This document shows, piece by piece, positions 61,795 through 64,000 of a stretch of 64,000 bases of DNA. The DNA is from Vallitalea pronyensis. GTDB taxonomy: Bacteria; Bacillota; Clostridia; Lachnospirales; Vallitaleaceae. The notes under the pieces were generated by a model that saw nothing but the letters and a program-made list of their open reading frames with translations, did not search any database and was not told the DNA's origin. The stretch is from assembly GCF_018141445.1 (NCBI RefSeq), contig NZ_CP058649.1:3181001-3245000 (forward strand). The letters are read 5' to 3'. Numbering within the stretch: the stretch's first letter is position 1; every line of letters starts with the position of its first letter. The position numbers and the translations under genes were made by a program.

Positions 61795-62328
61795 ATGCAA
61801 GGTACAGCTATGAGTATATTGGTGATATTGTCCATTTTGGTTGGTATTATGTTTATTGGTATAAGCTTTTTTATTAAAGATAAAAAAGATAAAGAAATGA
61901 TTCATAATCCAGAACCAATGGTACCTATTTCACCACCTATGGCATCCATGGATGAAGCCGATATCATGAATGAAGTGAATCAGAAAATCCTAGAATTAAA
62001 CGATTATGCTTCTTTTATAAAAAAGGAAATCAGTGATCAACATAAAGAACTATTATTTTTGTATCAACTTATTACAGAGAAAGAAAAAAACTTAAAACAT
62101 ATAACAGATAAGTCCAGTAAGGCAGAAGAAAAAGCGGCAGTATCATACCATAAAAGTGCAACACCGGACATTAGTGAACCTGCACATACCCTTAATCATA
62201 AGATAGTAGAAAATAATAAAGAAATATTTGATCTCTATAAAGAAGGTCATAGTGTGACAGAGATTGCACAATCATTAAATATTGGTAAAGGGGAAGTAAA
62301 ATTAATATTGGATTTAGGCATAAAATAA
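61795..62328 (+). CDS. SwrB/YlxL-like bitopic protein with C-terminal helix-turn-helix-like end
   Basis: 177-aa protein. ATG 61795 (MQGTAMSILVIL) is chosen from GGAGGT 61783-61788. One transmembrane helix lies at about 5-27. A coiled-coil part (about 60-115) contains EKEKNLKHITDKSSK. A short C-terminal motif resembles a helix-turn-helix (LYKEGHSVTEIAQSLNIGKGEVKLILDL), as in the DUF6115/SwrB group. In Bacillus SwrB follows sigD and helps FliPQR gate assembly. Architecture and place match, sequence identity is not checked. Confidence 0.75.
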   Translation: MQGTAMSILVILSILVGIMFIGISFFIKDKKDKEMIHNPEPMVPISPPMASMDEADIMNEVNQKILELNDYASFIKKEISDQHKELLFLYQLITEKEKNLKHITDKSSKAEEKAAVSYHKSATPDISEPAHTLNHKIVENNKEIFDLYKEGHSVTEIAQSLNIGKGEVKLILDLGIK

Positions 62329-62375
62329 TCATTCGAGAAAAGGAATGTATCAATAGACGTTAAAGAGGTGCTTAT

Positions 62376-62993
62376 ATGAGTAAACACAAGTATTTTTTAA
62401 GAGGTTTTGGTACGGCTTTGATTCTTACAGCCTCTATTTTTTATCTAGCCACTCCCAATAAGTCAGAAGACCTCAGTGACGAAGACATTATTGCCAGGGC
62501 AGAAAATTTAGGTATGATTAAAAGTACTATGGATCAAACCATGGCTAGTGAGCAAGTGATTGAACAAGCTAAACAACTTGGAATGATCTTTGAAAAAGAT
62601 GCTAAACCTTTATGGGAAACTGAATTTCGTCAAAGCCTGAGACAGGAAATCATGAAAGAGTTAGAGGCAGAAGATCAACAAATGAATGAAGATGAAAAAG
62701 ATGATCCATCAAATAATCAGGAACAAGATGAGTTAATGGAGAAGGATTCCGAAGGAAAAGCAGATGAAGAGGTTACGACGGATCAACGAGCGACGGTAGA
62801 ACTGACCATTAACTATGGCATGACCTCTAAAGATGTGGCAACACTTTTGTATAACAATGGTGTTGTTCATGATATTGACGAATTCGACAGATATCTCATG
62901 ATGCAAGGCTATGCACAAAAAATCAAAACCGGTACATACATATTCCATGTTAACAGTAGTTTTAAAGAAGCTATGAAAAATTTTACAAATTAG
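62376..62993 (+). CDS. MltG/YceG N-terminal-like membrane protein lacking the catalytic domain
   Basis: 205-aa bitopic protein. The short N-terminus and transmembrane helix (about 9-27, GFGTALILTASIFYLA) are followed by an acidic helical linker (about 85-130). The C-terminal part (about 140-200) is TVELTINYGMTSKDVATLLYNNGVV...YLMMQGYAQKIKTGTYIFHVN. This resembles the LysM-like N-terminal module of endolytic transglycosylase MltG (YceG). The catalytic part of MltG is not present. So it may bind glycan or another wall component rather than cleave it. ATG 62376 follows AAAGAGGTGCTTAT. Confidence 0.72.
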   Translation: MSKHKYFLRGFGTALILTASIFYLATPNKSEDLSDEDIIARAENLGMIKSTMDQTMASEQVIEQAKQLGMIFEKDAKPLWETEFRQSLRQEIMKELEAEDQQMNEDEKDDPSNNQEQDELMEKDSEGKADEEVTTDQRATVELTINYGMTSKDVATLLYNNGVVHDIDEFDRYLMMQGYAQKIKTGTYIFHVNSSFKEAMKNFTN

Positions 62994-63006
62994 ATAGTAA
63001 AATGGC

Positions 63007-63035
63007 TTGATTATTTGAAGGACTTATGATATACT
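63007..63035 (+). promoter_or_regulatory. sigma-A promoter for rpsB
   Basis: TTGATT (63007-63012), 17-bp spacer, TATACT (63030-63035), with an upstream TG making the -10 extended (TGATATACT). Transcription would start near 63042, about 100 bases before rpsB. Confidence 0.82.
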
Positions 63036-63041
63036 AGCAGT

Positions 63042-63099
63042 CGTGAAAAAACACGTATTTTTGATTTTTAGAAAGGTGCCTTAACTGGTTTTCTAAAAA
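63042..63099 (+). promoter_or_regulatory. structured rpsB leader RNA
   Basis: Two hairpins occupy the leader. CGTG-AAAAAA-CACG (63042-63055) lies at the 5' end. Then TTTTTAGAAA (63065-63074) pairs perfectly with TTTCTAAAAA (63090-63099), with a smaller inner GCC/GGT pairing and a GGT bulge. It is well placed for autoregulation by S2, but I do not recognise a known family. Confidence 0.45.
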
Positions 63100-63144
63100 G
63101 ATGATAAATGCGGAAGAAAAAAACCAAAATGATGGAGGTACAAC

Positions 63145-63876
63145 ATGAGTGTAATTTCAATGAAACAATTATTAGAAGCTGGTGTTCATTTCGGACATCA
63201 AACCAGAAGATGGAACCCTAAAATGGCTGAGTATATTTATACTGAGAGAAACGGGATTTACATCATCGATTTACAAAAGACAGTAGGTAAAGTTGACGAT
63301 GCATATAATGCAATCAAAGACGTGGTTGCTGATGGCGGAAATGTACTTTTTGTAGGTACAAAGAAGCAAGCTCAAGATGCTATTAAAACAGAAGCAGAGC
63401 GTTGTGGTATGTTCTACGTTAACCAAAGATGGTTAGGTGGTATGCTCACGAACTTCAAAACAATTCAAACACGTATTAAGCGTCTAAAAGACTTAGAAAA
63501 GATGCAAGAAGATGGTACCTTTGATGTCTTACCTAAAAAAGAAGTCATTAAGTTAAAGCTTCAAATGGATAAACTAGAGAAAAATCTCGGCGGAATCAAA
63601 GAAATGAAAGACGTGCCAGATGTTATGTTCATTGTTGATCCAAGAAAAGAAAAGATTGCTATTCAAGAAGCACATATTTTAGGTATTCCAATTGTATCAA
63701 TCGTTGATACAAACTGTGACCCAGACGAAGTAGACTATGTAATCCCTGGTAATGATGATGCTATTAGAGCGGTTAAACTAATCGTATCTAAGATGGCTGA
63801 TGCTGTTGTAGAAGCGAACCAAGGAGCACAAAATCATATAGAAGAAGCAGCGCCAGAAGCAAAAAAAGCAGAATAA
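63145..63876 (+). CDS. rpsB: 30S ribosomal protein S2
   Basis: 243-aa S2. The N-terminus [46 protein letters not shown] is diagnostic. Further motifs: [33 protein letters not shown], and the C-terminal [30 protein letters not shown] 63145 follows TGGAGGTACAAC. In most bacteria tsf comes next; the window ends 124 bp after the stop, so it is not seen. Confidence 0.98.
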   Translation: MSVISMKQLLEAGVHFGHQTRRWNPKMAEYIYTERNGIYIIDLQKTVGKVDDAYNAIKDVVADGGNVLFVGTKKQAQDAIKTEAERCGMFYVNQRWLGGMLTNFKTIQTRIKRLKDLEKMQEDGTFDVLPKKEVIKLKLQMDKLEKNLGGIKEMKDVPDVMFIVDPRKEKIAIQEAHILGIPIVSIVDTNCDPDEVDYVIPGNDDAIRAVKLIVSKMADAVVEANQGAQNHIEEAAPEAKKAE

Positions 63877-63884
63877 GCATACGG

Positions 63885-63913
63885 ATGCTTCAACCAGCTA
63901 CTGGTTGAAGCAT
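63885..63913 (+). terminator. perfect hairpin after rpsB, possible attenuator
   Basis: ATGCTTCAACCAG (63885-63897), loop CTA, CTGGTTGAAGCAT (63901-63913): a perfect 13-bp stem. The bases after it (TTATATT) form only a weak T tract, so it may be a partial terminator or attenuator before tsf, or an RNA-stability element. It starts 9 bases after the rpsB stop. Confidence 0.65.
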
Positions 63914-64000
63914 TTATATTATCACATAAGAAAAACAAAAAAGGATATATGCCATTAAACGTTGTAAAAATCATGGATTACCGTTAAGTTCATGATAGAT

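Noticed and set aside
1-64000. CRISPR array, tRNA, prophage or insertion sequence
   Set aside because: No regularly spaced repeats, no cloverleaf candidates, no transposase or integrase proteins were seen.

Overview
The window is AT-rich and every convincing gene is on the + strand. It comes from an endospore-forming, peritrichous-type flagellated member of the Clostridia. The evidence is spoIIGA-sigE-sigG, spoVD, CodY, FliY instead of FliN, FlhF/FlhG, CheC/CheD, and TTG/GTG starts behind strong Shine-Dalgarno sequences. A Lachnospirales-type lineage is my guess from gene style, not a demonstrated placement.

Region 1 (1-15.3 kb) is a dcw (division and cell wall) cluster: rsmH (5' cut by the window), ftsL, two class B PBPs (pbpB-like and spoVD-like), murE, murF, mraY, murD, ftsW/spoVE, murA, divIB/ftsQ and ftsZ, closed by a terminator. 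murC, murB, murG and ftsA are not in it. Region 2 (15.3-18.6 kb) is the sporulation block spoIIGA-sigE-sigG-ylmC. Its upstream promoter looks like a Spo0A-activated sigma-A promoter with a 21-bp spacer. Region 3 (18.6-28.9 kb) holds nrdR, comM/yifB, a GNAT acetyltransferase, a decayed second copy of the comM 3' end, a divergent alanine racemase translationally coupled to a FemAB-type transferase, dprA, topA and codY, closed by a terminator.

Region 4 (28.9-63.0 kb) is one long fla/che operon that closely follows the Bacillus subtilis order: flgB-flgC-fliE-fliF-fliG-fliH-fliI-fliJ-motE-like-fliK-flgD-(TIGR02530-type)-flgE-flbD-motA-motB-fliL-fliM-fliY-cheY-fliO-fliP-fliQ-fliR-flhB-flhA-flhF-flhG-PilZ-cheB-cheA-cheW-cheC-cheD-(small membrane protein)-sigD-DUF342-(small basic protein)-swrB-like-MltG-like. 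It encodes the basal body, export apparatus, hook, stator, C-ring switch, most of the chemotaxis core and the late flagellar sigma factor. cheR, receptors and flagellin are not in the window. Region 5 (63.0-64 kb) is rpsB with a strong promoter, a structured leader and a downstream hairpin.

The most interesting observations are: (a) fliI appears to carry a single-base frameshift near 35,327, with the normal FliI C-terminus still readable in another frame up to 35,437; (b) a decayed duplicate of the comM 3' end at 21,917-22,170 brackets the GNAT gene, as expected for insertion at, or duplication of, the comM terminus; (c) the racemase paired with FemAB is unusual around its active site; (d) the SpoVD-like PBP has Lys-Thr-Ala in place of the Lys-Thr/Ser-Gly box; (e) tandem 14-bp direct repeats lie just upstream of the probable fla/che promoter. 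I found no CRISPR array, tRNA, prophage or transposase, and no convincing wholly new multi-gene system.
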